From Phycisphaerae bacterium (GTDB lineage: Bacteria > Planctomycetota > Phycisphaerae > UBA1845): a DNA stretch of 64,000 bases. Below are positions 55,383 to 64,000 of this stretch, one piece after another. The stretch lies in assembly GCA_029260115.1 (NCBI GenBank), contig JAJDDW010000086.1, forward strand, positions 1 through 64,000, written 5' to 3'. The notes under the pieces are model-generated. The model made no database searches, was not told where the DNA came from, and saw only the letters and a program-made list of their open reading frames with translations. The translations under genes were made by a program, and so were the position numbers. Within the stretch, counting starts at the first letter, position 1. Each line of letters begins with the position of its first letter.

Positions 55383-56597
55383 TTATCTCTTAGTATAGGG
55401 ATTCCCATTTCTTAAAAAACGCATAAAAAATAGGCCACTCACGGACATACATAGGGAGGCTACCATCCCGATGCCACAGGGCACGCCCTGTATCGTTGGT
55501 GCCCGCCGGACGATTACCGTTTTAGTTCCCAGCAAGAAGATCTCACCATCGGACGTCAGTTGGGTATAGCTAGCCACGACGGTCAACGATGAGTCTGCAT
55601 CGACGTCACTCACGGTGAGGACGCCCTGATCGATCGTCGCAAAGGTAGAGGGTGCGACGCTCCAATCGGCCGCCGTAGTGACATCGCTTTCAGTCTCATC
55701 CGCGAAACGAGCGACTGCAGTAAATGTGTCTGTTGATCCTGCAGCCAATTCCGCAGGGCCAAGTAACGTAACCTCTTCTAACGCATTGCCGACGTTGGTG
55801 TCGGTTCCTCCGTCGTTGTCCAAAACGGATATACGAAAGAAATCAAAGTCCGCTTCATTTTCAATATCACATTCCATACCACAACCTTCAGGATCGCCAT
55901 TGGCACCACCAACGCCTACGAAAACTGAGTCGGGCAGCGTATTGGTCACGGTCCCCAGATCCGTGAAAACCTGGCCATCGCTGCTGAATGCGCCCACGAA
56001 CTGGTCACCCTTTCGAAGGAGGCGAAGATAAATCTGCTTCGCATCACCGGAACTACTTTCTCTAATCGGAGAAATGGGTGGCTGAAGGTCTTCGATGCCA
56101 TTCTCAATACTCAGAAGTACAATGCCTCGAAACTCGGTATCCGCCGTCTCGGCAAAGGCGAAGACCAACGCGACCGCGCTTAGGTTATCGAGATAAACGA
56201 GTAACCCTGCAAATTGCCGCCCGTTTCGCGGATCGAACTCGATTCTCGTATCGAGTACGAAGTCCCCAGAAAATTCGCGTATGAGTAAGTTCTCTGCTGA
56301 AGCTGCTTCGCCAAGTGTGCCGCGCGCTGTTGTGATATGGAAAAAACCAGGTCGATCGGTCAAAGAATATCGTTCAGGTACCTCTTGTACAAACTGCCAC
56401 CCCTGCGTCAGTTGGTCAGAATCGAATTCATCTTCGAATACCGGCTGCAGGGCACCAATGGCTGACGAGTACAGCGTCAGTGTAAACAGCAGGAATGCAT
56501 GTAACGACATACGGTGGAATAATCCGGTGGCAAATCGGCTATCGGATGCTGATGGCCATCTTTCCGTTCGCTGACGATTACGGTTATCTACTTGCAT
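55383..56597 (-). CDS. Exported concanavalin-like protein with Cys-Gly tail
   Basis: The protein of about 404 residues has a signal peptide near residue 30-50 (MSLHAFLLFTLTLYSSAIGA). The next 200 residues form a jelly-roll (concanavalin A-like, as in beta-xylosidase C-terminal/DUF1349 domains), with FEDEFDSDQLTQGWQF and FVLDTRIEFDPRNGRQFAGL. A Big-type immunoglobulin-like domain follows (residues about 280-375). The end is QGVPCGIGMVA, a hydrophobic helix and R-F-L-R-N-G. It is a paralogue of the next gene upstream (DDFNSLELDSGWTF there). Translation start is uncertain: ATG at 56597 keeps a long pre-signal stretch; ATG at 56510 would place the signal peptide first but lacks a ribosome binding site. 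Confidence 0.75.
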   Translation of the reverse strand: MQVDNRNRQRTERWPSASDSRFATGLFHRMSLHAFLLFTLTLYSSAIGALQPVFEDEFDSDQLTQGWQFVQEVPERYSLTDRPGFFHITTARGTLGEAASAENLLIREFSGDFVLDTRIEFDPRNGRQFAGLLVYLDNLSAVALVFAFAETADTEFRGIVLLSIENGIEDLQPPISPIRESSSGDAKQIYLRLLRKGDQFVGAFSSDGQVFTDLGTVTNTLPDSVFVGVGGANGDPEGCGMECDIENEADFDFFRISVLDNDGGTDTNVGNALEEVTLLGPAELAAGSTDTFTAVARFADETESDVTTAADWSVAPSTFATIDQGVLTVSDVDADSSLTVVASYTQLTSDGEIFLLGTKTVIVRRAPTIQGVPCGIGMVASLCMSVSGLFFMRFLRNGNPYTKR

Positions 56598-56613
56598 AGC
56601 ATACAATTCCAAA

Positions 56614-57333
56614 TCATGAAGGTCCGCTGTCAGTCACCGACTGTACGACTGTACGAATCTCGAAAAAATCAAAGTCCGCAATCGTTGGCTGATCGCATTG
56701 CTGCATGCACGTTTCGCGAATCAAGTTAGCCATACCAACGCGCACAGAATCTGAAAGCGTAGTCTCAAAATTGGCAATACGAAGAAAGTTTTCACCATCA
56801 CGACTATAGGAAACGGTGAAACGTTCTTCGCTTCGTTCGAGTTGCAAGAATACATCGGAAACATTTACGCGCTCAAATTTAGCTAACGGAATCGAGCCTC
56901 CGGGAAGCTCTGCCGCTGCGGCAATCCCGCGAAAAGTTCCGGTGATTAACGCGGCCTCGATCAGCCCGATAGATACTTTTCTATCGTCGTCCCCGGTTAC
57001 GATTAATCCTGCAACCTGTCGATCGGTTCCTGGAGCAAAGGTGACGTGCGTTGATACGATGAAGTTACCGGCCAATTTGCGCGAGAGAAAACTGATAGCA
57101 CCTTCCTCACCCGAGGATAATAGCATCTCCGGGGCCAAACGGATCAAACCAGAATCTGCTACGAGTTCCACCAACGAAGAATCATCACCTTCGAAGGTCC
57201 AGCCGGAGTCTAGTTCCAGCGAATTAAAGTCATCCCTGAACAACACCTCGCCAATGGGACGGGGCTGGATAGGCTCCACGCATCCCACCACCAGGAGGAG
57301 AAGCACGACAAATAGGTGTTGTGAACGTCGCAT
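56614..57333 (-). CDS. Lipoprotein with concanavalin-like domain
   Basis: The 239-residue protein begins MRRSQHLFVVLLLLVVGC, a lipoprotein signal peptide. The rest is one jelly-roll domain like that of the neighbouring downstream gene: VLFRDDFNSLELDSGWTFEG, FIVSTHVTFAPGTDRQVAGL, a YSRDGENFLRIA strand and a closing IADFDFFEI. I chose the ATG at 57333, with GGGA eight bases upstream; the frame extends to 57411. The paired gene lies 16 bases downstream of its stop. The two proteins differ mainly in anchoring: this one by lipid, the other by a C-terminal hydrophobic tail. Confidence 0.75.
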   Translation of the reverse strand: MRRSQHLFVVLLLLVVGCVEPIQPRPIGEVLFRDDFNSLELDSGWTFEGDDSSLVELVADSGLIRLAPEMLLSSGEEGAISFLSRKLAGNFIVSTHVTFAPGTDRQVAGLIVTGDDDRKVSIGLIEAALITGTFRGIAAAAELPGGSIPLAKFERVNVSDVFLQLERSEERFTVSYSRDGENFLRIANFETTLSDSVRVGMANLIRETCMQQCDQPTIADFDFFEIRTVVQSVTDSGPS

Positions 57334-57811
57334 CAAAAAAGTCCCGTGGTAGTGCATAGCGGTACGCATACTCACATCTATAGTGGCATTTCCAAGCCCA
57401 TTATCGGACATTCTCGCGATTTTATTTGTTGTGACGCAGTAGGTTGATTCTGTTGCCAGTTGCCTCTAAAAGCAAGTAACCAATCTACTCTTCGCAAGCT
57501 GCCCCGCAAACCAAGCATTGCTGCTATTCATACGCTCACATCCTGCTAGGCCCAGGCGGGATGATAACGATAATGGCAATGAAAAGCAAGTCGAATTGTG
57601 GGATTGGAGCCTTTTTTATAGTTGTTGAATGATCTAGAGCAGAGAGCCATAGGGCTGTAATGAGTGCAGTTCGACCCTGTTGAATAAGTACCCGATGATA
57701 AGTGAGAAAACAGCAATCGATAGGCACGTAGCGTCGTTTGATGTTTGTTATTATTACGAAACAGATTCCACGGAGGGCGTCTATTCTACTAAATGTCATC
57801 CAAAGCAGGCA

Positions 57812-58009
57812 GAGTCTAATTAAGTGGGGCGGTTCGATTTCTCTATCTGTTGGCGCGTTTCTATGCAGTGATAGATACATTCTGGCTTCGTGATAATTAT
57901 CAAAACACGACGGCTGGATTCGCTTGAGATGTTTCTCATTGACGACGATGACGTGATCGAGGCACTCTCGCCGTATTGATTCGAATATACTTTCGGCATA
58001 AGGGATACA
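57812..58009 (-). pseudogene. Remnant of an integrase-core (rve) transposase
   Basis: Reading leftward, the frame gives PYAESIFESIRRECLDHVIV, then VNEKHLKRIQPSCFDNYHEA and RMYLSLHRNAPTDREIEPP, the C-terminal end of an rve-type transposase (family form: AERLIGSIRRECLDHVIVLN, LSL, then PPE). Only the last 60 or so residues remain; the rest of the gene is gone. A related remnant lies near 62.2 kb. Confidence 0.8.
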
Positions 58010-58462
58010 TTATACCCCCAACAATGCGAGTTCCGACTGACTGCGCGGGACGCCCCAAAACTCCCCAACTAGAGTTCTCTAACGACGCGCGTCCAATCTG
58101 CTTTCAAATCTCAACTTCGATTCACGATGGTAAAATCAGTTTGCGCGCGTATCAACGATTGGAAAAGTACATCAATTAGTTGAAAATCACTCATTTCCTG
58201 GTCCATTCACGCATGATTTCGCCAAAGCCGGCGTAATCTAACAGGAGATTCCGTCAATTCATAAGTCCTTTGTTGATAAGGAGTACGGAATAGACGGGAT
58301 GGACAATGGCCGTGTTGCCTGTAATGCCTCATCTGACCAGCAGTTATGAGTGGCGACAATCACATGTAATCGCGATCTGAATTAATCTCTTCTATTGTTC
58401 ATTATCCGTTTTCGTATAATCTACAAGGTTGGAAGTAAGCCACTCAAACAGGAGAGGGAGTC
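58010..58462. other. Intergenic with probable promoter for the PEP-CTERM gene
   Basis: No gene is visible. A TATAAT hexamer at 58415-58420, 42 bases before the start codon, is a probable -10 element; I see no good -35. An AGGAGAGGG ribosome binding site follows at 58450. The left part (57412-57811) is also gene-free apart from an open frame extending from the transposase remnant. Confidence 0.5.
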
Positions 58463-59179
58463 ATGAAGATCTACTCTGGTAATTATGTTTTCCGGACTAT
58501 AGGTGTCGGGATAGCTTTTGTACTTGTCCTTTCAGTGAATGGAGAAGCGGGCATCGTGTCGACATCTGGAGCGATACAACTAATTACGCCACCAAATGAC
58601 GTTCGTGTGGACCAACTTGAGTCAAATGTCACGTTGTTTGTATTCTCGGAATCGTCGAACGTGGTACTACCGGTGGATATTAAAGCAGAGATTACTGAAC
58701 CAGGGTTTTACAATCGAGCGGCCAATCTGAATCATGGGATGATTCCAATGGGCACAATAGTTAACAGCTACCTGGTACATGGAGACAATGTGGATGGTAC
58801 ACTATTTGCCCCTCATTTAGTGGGAAGTCTGGTATTTGACGAACCAGTTTTAGGCATTCTTATTGGAAATGTATTTACAGTCATACCTAATCCTTCCCTT
58901 GATGATTCAGATGCTATTCTTGGTACACCTACTACCATATACGGATCCGGAGAACGAGGCCGAGGACTTTTTTTTCCAGAAGATAGTGTAACTCTCAGTG
59001 CCGACCGTTTGACTGTCGAAGTAGATTTTCGAACTGCATTTTATTACGATCAAATTCGGATAGTTACAGTTCCAGAGCCATCCTCAATCGTCATGTTGGT
59101 TTTAAGTAGCGGCCTCGTTTTCCTGTTTCGAAAAGTTGACGTCAACCGAATAAGACTAGTCTTGGCGAGCCTGACGTGA
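58463..59179 (+). CDS. PEP-CTERM sorting-domain protein
   Basis: This 238-residue protein has a signal peptide (MKIYSGNYVFRTIGVGIAFV and on to SVNGEAG) and a C-terminal PEP-CTERM sorting tail: VPEPSSIVMLVLSSGLVFLF followed by R-K. Such tails are cleaved and processed by exosortase; no exosortase is in the window. The body is a single beta-rich domain without a family I know. AGGAGAGGG precedes the ATG. The next gene follows within about 70 bases, so the two may be cotranscribed. Confidence 0.85.
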   Translation: MKIYSGNYVFRTIGVGIAFVLVLSVNGEAGIVSTSGAIQLITPPNDVRVDQLESNVTLFVFSESSNVVLPVDIKAEITEPGFYNRAANLNHGMIPMGTIVNSYLVHGDNVDGTLFAPHLVGSLVFDEPVLGILIGNVFTVIPNPSLDDSDAILGTPTTIYGSGERGRGLFFPEDSVTLSADRLTVEVDFRTAFYYDQIRIVTVPEPSSIVMLVLSSGLVFLFRKVDVNRIRLVLASLT

Positions 59180-59251
59180 ATGGAGTGGACGAGCGTTAGA
59201 ATCGTTGATCAACGCACTAACTTTCGGCATTTGAGGGGAGGGAGTACGCGT

Positions 59252-62179
59252 ATGTCATGGAATTCATCCAGTATCCGGCTGGTAGCGGCTGTTCTTTGCT
59301 TGGTGGTCTATGTTCCTGATACGTCTGGCGATGAGTCCTTCGTTAATTGGGAGCACCCACAGGTGCATCCAGTGGATTTAACTCCCAATCGGGCTAAGCT
59401 GCTAGTGGTGAACACTGCTGACGCCCGGTTGGAAATCTTCGACGTGTCTTCCGGACGGCCCTTGGCGATCGGCTCAGTTCCAGTCGGACTCGATCCGGTG
59501 ACGGTTCGGGCGCGATCAAACACAGAGGCCTGGGTCGTGAACCATGTATCGGATTCCGTGAGCGTAGTAGATATTACTGCCATGCACGTGATCGAGACGA
59601 TTCAAACGGGGGACGAACCGACGGATGTAGTGTTCGCGGGCAGTCCCGTTCGCGCGTTTGTTTGCTGTTCGCAGATAAACCTCGTGCAAGTCTTTGACCC
59701 TACTATCGCCAACACGCCAATCGCCTCCGTCACGATCGACGCTGAAGATCCCAGGTCATTGGCTGTCAGCCCAGACGGGCGGGTAGTATACGCAGCAGTA
59801 TTCGAATCAGGCAATGCCTCTATGACTCTCCCTAATACCGGCTTTACCGGGAACTTTCAGGGGCTGAATACGGTCAACGATTTAGATGGGCCGCACGGCG
59901 GGCTGAATCCCCCGCCTAATGACGGCGATCATTTCACGCCTTCTATAAACCCCGAACTTCCACTACCACCCAAGGTTGCTTTGATAGCCAAGAAAAATGC
60001 CGAAAGCCTCTGGATGGATGACAACGGCGGGGATTGGACGGACTTCATCAGTGGACCACTCGCCGATCGCTCTTCACGACCCGTGGGATGGGACTTGCCC
60101 GACCACGACGTGGCGATGATTGATGCGCAGACGCTTGGCGTAACTTATGCCACCGGCCTCATGAATCTTTGTATGGCGTTAGCGGTGAATCCCTTGACTG
60201 GCATTGTCACTGTGGTCGGAACAGATGCGACGAACGAGATACGATTCGAGCCTGTTGTTAAGGGTACGTTCATACGTGTCAACGCGAGCTTTTTCAACCC
60301 TGCGGTGTCGGGCCAAAAGCGCATAGTCGACTTGAATCCCCATTTGACTTACGACACAGGGACGATTCCACAAACTGAGCGTAATAAGTCTATCGGCGAC
60401 CCACGAGGCATTGTTTGGAATGGCAGCGGAACCAAGGCATTTGTAACTGGAATGGGCTCCAATAATGTGGTAGTCATCGACCACGTCGGCGATCGCGTTG
60501 GGATCATCGAGGTCGGTCAAGGGCCGACGGGTGTGGCAATCGACGAGGGAAGACAGCGCCTGTACGTACTTAATCGGTTGGGAGCCTCGATATCGACCAT
60601 CGATACCAAGTCGGAAACTGAGCTGGAAAAGGTCGCTTTTTTCGATCCCACGCCAGCAGTGATAAAAGTCGGCCGACCCCACCTTTATGACACACACCGA
60701 ACGTCTGGACTCGGCCACATCGCATGCGCATCGTGCCACGCCGATGCTCGTACCGACCGTCTAGCCTGGGACCTGGGAAATCCATCTGGATCGATGAAGG
60801 AATTCAATCAGAATTGTTCCTCGGTCCTCAATCCCTGCATCGACTGGCACCCCATGAAGGGGCCTCTGTTGACGCAAACGCTTCAAGACGTCATTGGCAA
60901 AGAGCCATTCCATTGGCGTGGTGATAAGGAGGGAATCGAGCAGTTCAACGGCGCGTTTGCTAGTTTGCATGGGGACGACACTCTTTTGACGACCGATCAG
61001 ATGCAGGAGTTCAAGGATTTCCTCGCGACCATTACATTCCCGCCGAATCCCTATCGCAACTACGACAACACGCTTCCCACGGACCTCCCGCTGTCTAACC
61101 AATTCACGCCGGGGCGCTTCGGACCCCAAGGACTTCCCTTGCCCAATGGTGATGCTGCCCGCGGCCTGAGATTGTTTCGGCGAGGCGGCTTACAGCTAGG
61201 CCGGCATTGCGTTACATGCCACACGCTCCCTACCGGGATGGGCACGAACTATGATTTGGATGGGTTGCTATTCAAGCCTCTTCCGCAGGGAGCAGACGGC
61301 AGCTTCCATCACGCGACGCGTCTGCGGCCAGGAAACGTCAACATCAAGATACCGCAGCTTCGAAACCTCTACGACCGCGTAGGCATGGAGGCCACGCAGC
61401 TAACAAGCCGAGCGGGCTTTGGCTTTCTGCACGATGGCCAAGCGGACTCGATTGCGCGACTCCTCACTGCTCCAGGGTTTTCGTTTTCGAACATCCAACA
61501 GTTAGCTGATGTGATAGCCTTCCTCATGGCTTTTTCCGGTTCTGATATACCGGTTGGCTCGCCCCTTACCCCGCGAGAGTTGCCTGGTCCGTCAAGCAAG
61601 GACACACACGCAGCCGTGGGTATCCAGGTGACGTTGAATCAGAGCAACCGAAATGATTCCGCTACATTTTCATGGCTTGTGGATTTGATGGCGTTAGCAG
61701 ACACGGAATACGTCGGTCTTATCGCAAAAGGGGGCGCTCATGGTCAACAGCGGGGCTACGTTTACGAGGGCAACGGGTTATTCCAATCCGACCGCTTAGC
61801 AGAACATCGGAACATTGATGATCTACGGCTGTCTGCCGGCAATGGAACAGAAATCACTTTCACGATCGTTCCAGCTGGCACGGCAACGCGTATCGCCATT
61901 GACCGCGACGAAGACGGGCATTTCGATCGGGATGAAATAGATGCGTGCAGCAGCACAACCGATGCAACCAGCGTCCCCGGCAACATTGTGATCACCGGTG
62001 ACATCGACGGCAATGGTCGCATCGATGCCGCAGATACTGGCAAATTCGTTCGCTGTGTTAGCGGTCCAGCAAGCTCAGCCGACGATCGCTGCCGCTGCTC
62101 GTTCGACTTTGATCTCGACGGCTCCGTCAGCTTGGACGACTTCGCTGTCATGCAAAAATCCTACGCACCTTCTAAATAA
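59252..62179 (+). CDS. Beta-propeller/di-heme cytochrome c peroxidase-like protein with dockerin-like end
   Basis: This exported protein of 975 residues has a signal peptide (SIRLVAAVLCLVVYVPDTSG). Residues about 35-490 are a YVTN-type propeller (KLLVVNTADARLEIFDV, VAIDEGRQRLYVLNRLG). Two heme c attachment motifs follow, CASCH (about 493) and CVTCH (about 652), in a MauG/cytochrome c peroxidase-like arrangement. The C-terminus has a dockerin-like EF-hand pair (GDIDGNGRIDAADTGKFVRC and FDLDGSVSLDDFAVM). The ATG at 59252 lies after GGGGAGGGAG; the frame opens at 59180. It may carry electrons in the periplasm; substrate unknown. Confidence 0.88.
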   Translation: MSWNSSSIRLVAAVLCLVVYVPDTSGDESFVNWEHPQVHPVDLTPNRAKLLVVNTADARLEIFDVSSGRPLAIGSVPVGLDPVTVRARSNTEAWVVNHVSDSVSVVDITAMHVIETIQTGDEPTDVVFAGSPVRAFVCCSQINLVQVFDPTIANTPIASVTIDAEDPRSLAVSPDGRVVYAAVFESGNASMTLPNTGFTGNFQGLNTVNDLDGPHGGLNPPPNDGDHFTPSINPELPLPPKVALIAKKNAESLWMDDNGGDWTDFISGPLADRSSRPVGWDLPDHDVAMIDAQTLGVTYATGLMNLCMALAVNPLTGIVTVVGTDATNEIRFEPVVKGTFIRVNASFFNPAVSGQKRIVDLNPHLTYDTGTIPQTERNKSIGDPRGIVWNGSGTKAFVTGMGSNNVVVIDHVGDRVGIIEVGQGPTGVAIDEGRQRLYVLNRLGASISTIDTKSETELEKVAFFDPTPAVIKVGRPHLYDTHRTSGLGHIACASCHADARTDRLAWDLGNPSGSMKEFNQNCSSVLNPCIDWHPMKGPLLTQTLQDVIGKEPFHWRGDKEGIEQFNGAFASLHGDDTLLTTDQMQEFKDFLATITFPPNPYRNYDNTLPTDLPLSNQFTPGRFGPQGLPLPNGDAARGLRLFRRGGLQLGRHCVTCHTLPTGMGTNYDLDGLLFKPLPQGADGSFHHATRLRPGNVNIKIPQLRNLYDRVGMEATQLTSRAGFGFLHDGQADSIARLLTAPGFSFSNIQQLADVIAFLMAFSGSDIPVGSPLTPRELPGPSSKDTHAAVGIQVTLNQSNRNDSATFSWLVDLMALADTEYVGLIAKGGAHGQQRGYVYEGNGLFQSDRLAEHRNIDDLRLSAGNGTEITFTIVPAGTATRIAIDRDEDGHFDRDEIDACSSTTDATSVPGNIVITGDIDGNGRIDAADTGKFVRCVSGPASSADDRCRCSFDFDLDGSVSLDDFAVMQKSYAPSK

Positions 62180-62189
62180 AGATGCGTTC

Positions 62190-62305
62190 TTGCATCGTGA
62201 TAATCATCAAAATGCGAACAGAGAATGCATCGCATGTGTTTTTCAAACAACACAATGACGCAATCAAGGCACTCTCACCGAACGGATCCGAGTATTCTTT
62301 CAGGC
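62190..62305 (-). pseudogene. Second integrase-core transposase remnant
   Basis: Reading leftward: ERILGSVR, stop, ECLDCVIVLFEKHMRCILCS and HFDDYHDARTHLYL, the same C-terminal segment as the remnant near 57.9 kb, with one in-frame stop. The orientation matches that remnant, so the two form degenerate direct repeats around the 58.0-62.2 kb block. Confidence 0.78.
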
Positions 62306-62309
62306 CCTG

Positions 62310-62540
62310 TTGAATAACGGACACGCTTCCGACAGTTTGAAAACACACGCACCATCAGCAAACGGATCGAACTGATTAGCGGCCTTTGTCGCGGTTCGTA
62401 TCTTTCATATTGATCTTACGGATGGCCCCATCGTGGCAACCACGCTTAGCCACTTCTTGTGCAACATGTTTTGTGCAATAGCCATTGTCGGCATAGACAG
62501 CGCCACTGCGCGGGCATACATGGGGCAAGCCTTTAGCTCC
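62310..62540 (-). pseudogene. Remnant of an IS5-type DDE transposase
   Basis: Reading leftward: SGAVYADNGYCTKHVAQEVA, then KRGCHDGAIRKINMKDTNRD, then, after a frameshift, LISSIRLLMVRVFSNCRKRV, close to the conserved YADKGY...RK..MK...RD and IR..YERVFS...KRVRY core of IS5-family transposases. Only the C-terminal half is recognisable; frameshifted and dead. Confidence 0.75.
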
Positions 62541-62639
62541 GGAGCCTATGGCCCAAGATCTACCGACGTTATCGAGGTCGCAAATGGGAAAAGTCGGGTT
62601 CATGGTCTAATCCTCCCATGTTAATTCGTCGGTTGTAAC

Positions 62640-63118
62640 ACCTTGCAAAGTAATCACTTACGATCGGTTGGGTCGTTGGACATTACGAGGCCTCGCCCCA
62701 GGTAAAAAACATTTTCAATTTTTTTTCAGATTTCTATAGGAAAAACATGTCCCCATGTCGCGGTCCTTTTCAGGAGGGGGTCTTGTGAGTCCAGGGAGAT
62801 TTTGACATGAAATTAAAGAATGATCAACTTGCAAGTGTCCGCGAAAGTCTTGCTTCATACAAAAATGGATGTGGTTGCCGTAAGTCTGGTGCACAACGGC
62901 ACGTAACCGCCGATGGACGCCATGGGCGCCAATCATGCCAACCGGATAGTCAAATTCTTCTACAACCGAAATTTAACAAAATGGCCTTGCCGTTTGACAT
63001 GGACATTTTCTCTTTGCAAGTATTCACCGAAATAGTTCGCTCGTTTTCTCGAGCGAATTCTGCCATTGGATCAAGCCCCCACCAGCGGCGGGTTTGCAGC
63101 GTTTGGAGAGCAGCCAAT
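62640..63118 (+). promoter_or_regulatory. Leader region with small ORF upstream of the edge gene
   Basis: AGGAGGGGG at 62771 is followed by a 6-codon GTG reading frame (62785-62805), whose TGA ends one base before an ATG at 62807 that itself has AGGGAG eight bases upstream. From 62807 the frame runs 104 codons without a stop and in frame into the exported protein at 63119. It is either a long N-terminal extension or a chance open frame. Confidence 0.45.
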
Positions 63119-64000
63119 ATGAAATTCGATACGAATAGACTATGGAAAACTATATGCCTAATTACCATCGCGATGTTGGGGCACACGTCGGCTGCGCGAG
63201 CGGACGTAGGACCGCCTGTCGGCATCAGCTTGATCAGCAAAGATGTGGTGGCCAGCACCGGACTGGTATACGAGGGCGAAATTGAGATTCGTGTTCATAG
63301 ATCTGGCGAACTGAGCGATATCCAGATTGCGGGCGACGGTTGGGTCATCAAGACATCCACGATGCCCACCCAGGCCCAACAGGTCCAAAAGGGTAACATG
63401 CGCGTCAAGTTCCAGGCGACTCCGACTGATCCCGATAGTCCCCTGGCGCTGAGCCTTCGATACAATGGTCGAATGGTGAAGCGTGTCTTTGAAGTTGGTC
63501 CGGCGCATGCAGACCTCAAATTACAGCAACGACCTCTCCTTCAAATTCCCAATACCAGTGGGCTTCGCCCGGGGCAAACGGTTCCAGTCGAAGTGCCCCA
63601 GGAATCGGTTCTCAAATCTTCTGGCGGCGCTGTACCGATTCAGGTGGTCGGGCGCGTCGTCTACGATCGCATCGGAATGGATCGGTCGAATCCTCTGGAC
63701 GGCGATACGAACGATCCGGAAGACATCGTCCCAGCCACGGTAGGCGCCGACACTATGCGCGTTCAACTTCTGGACAAAGACCCATTTGGATTTGAAATCA
63801 TCTGGACAGGAACCACAGATGAGAATGGGTATTTCGACTCGGGTACGGTTTGGTGGGACGATTGCGATATTTCCGGTTGCGATGACCCGGACTACGTTCT
63901 ACGCGTTGCGGCATTCTCGCCCGATGCAGTGTTGGTCCAAGACAGTGATGATGAAACTTACGATTACTTCCAACCGGAAAGGTTGAACTCTAGCGAAACG
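63119..64000 (+). CDS. Exported protein, 3' end outside the window
   Basis: The ATG at 63119 begins MKFDTNRLWKTICLITIAML, a good signal peptide ending near ARA, and the frame stays open to the window end (294 residues seen). The mature part has short beta strands, an Asp-rich stretch (SNPLDGDTNDPED, residues about 190-205) and DDCDISGCDDPDYVLRVA near 265, perhaps calcium-binding. No family is recognised. The preferred start has GGAG ten bases upstream; the in-frame ATG at 62807 would add 104 residues that look unlike an exported protein. It is a partial gene. Confidence 0.7.
   Translation, partial: MKFDTNRLWKTICLITIAMLGHTSAARADVGPPVGISLISKDVVASTGLVYEGEIEIRVHRSGELSDIQIAGDGWVIKTSTMPTQAQQVQKGNMRVKFQATPTDPDSPLALSLRYNGRMVKRVFEVGPAHADLKLQQRPLLQIPNTSGLRPGQTVPVEVPQESVLKSSGGAVPIQVVGRVVYDRIGMDRSNPLDGDTNDPEDIVPATVGADTMRVQLLDKDPFGFEIIWTGTTDENGYFDSGTVWWDDCDISGCDDPDYVLRVAAFSPDAVLVQDSDDETYDYFQPERLNSSET

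Noticed and set aside
57536-57880. 114-residue minus-strand ORF as an intact gene
   Set aside because: Its first 25 residues are the tail of a broken transposase; the rest looks like chance read-through.
1-64000. CRISPR array or rRNA genes
   Set aside because: No regularly spaced identical repeats and no rRNA-like conserved segments were seen.

Overview
The window looks like a chromosome segment of a planctomycete-type bacterium of intermediate GC content (phylum is my inference, about 60 % sure). The clues are a PEP-CTERM protein, a dockerin-ended di-heme/beta-propeller protein, MopE-type and thrombospondin-3 calcium-motif surface proteins, a giant PUFA-synthase-like polyketide synthase, a tRNA gene without an encoded CCA end, and large secreted proteins of unknown role.

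Layout. 1-12.8 kb is mostly housekeeping: an unknown protein, a membrane/TPR protein, alkaline phosphatase, RNase HI, diaminopimelate decarboxylase (lysA), a TSUP anion exporter, a membrane-tethered MutS-like ATPase, epoxyqueuosine reductase (queG), and a queuosine-precursor transporter (yhhQ) closed by a striking palindromic element. 13.4-19.1 kb holds the B12-dependent ribonucleotide reductase (nrdJ), a strong terminator, and the translation cluster rpsP-trmD-rplS-yraN-tatD, without rimM. 19.3-24.6 kb holds a tRNA-Arg(ACG), a dead IS3 orfA, a retropepsin-like RimB-family protease, a large MscK/MscM-like mechanosensitive channel and a 47-codon ORF with a perfect Shine-Dalgarno.

24.8-57.4 kb is the accessory core, a lipid/polyketide island. 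On the plus strand sits a compact trio: condensation-type acyltransferase, acyl carrier protein, KAS III-like ketosynthase. Facing it is a minus-strand block of about 30 kb. It starts with three secreted or lipoproteins and continues with a two-polypeptide megasynthase: ER-ER-KS-AT-ACP-ACP-KR-DH, then KS-AT-DH-phosphopantetheinyl transferase. A stand-alone ACP, a cytosolic alkaline-phosphatase-superfamily hydrolase and an alpha/beta hydrolase follow, then three exported proteins ending in an 1805-residue lipoprotein with MopE motifs and a possible lipid-binding (TULIP-like) region. From the megasynthase onward the genes are joined by overlaps of 4 or 11 bases or gaps under 100 bases, so synthesis enzymes and surface proteins appear to be one transcription unit. 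It ends at a clear terminator at 27.5 kb. My reading is a secondary-lipid pathway coupled to surface proteins that may bind or carry the product.

57.4-64 kb holds a PEP-CTERM protein and a cytochrome-c-peroxidase-like protein, flanked on both sides by decayed copies of the same integrase-type transposase plus an IS5-type remnant. At the right edge is an exported protein that runs off the window.

A recurring C-terminal tail in three exported proteins (Pro/Val-Cys-Gly, hydrophobic helix, basic end) may be a Cys-type sorting signal.
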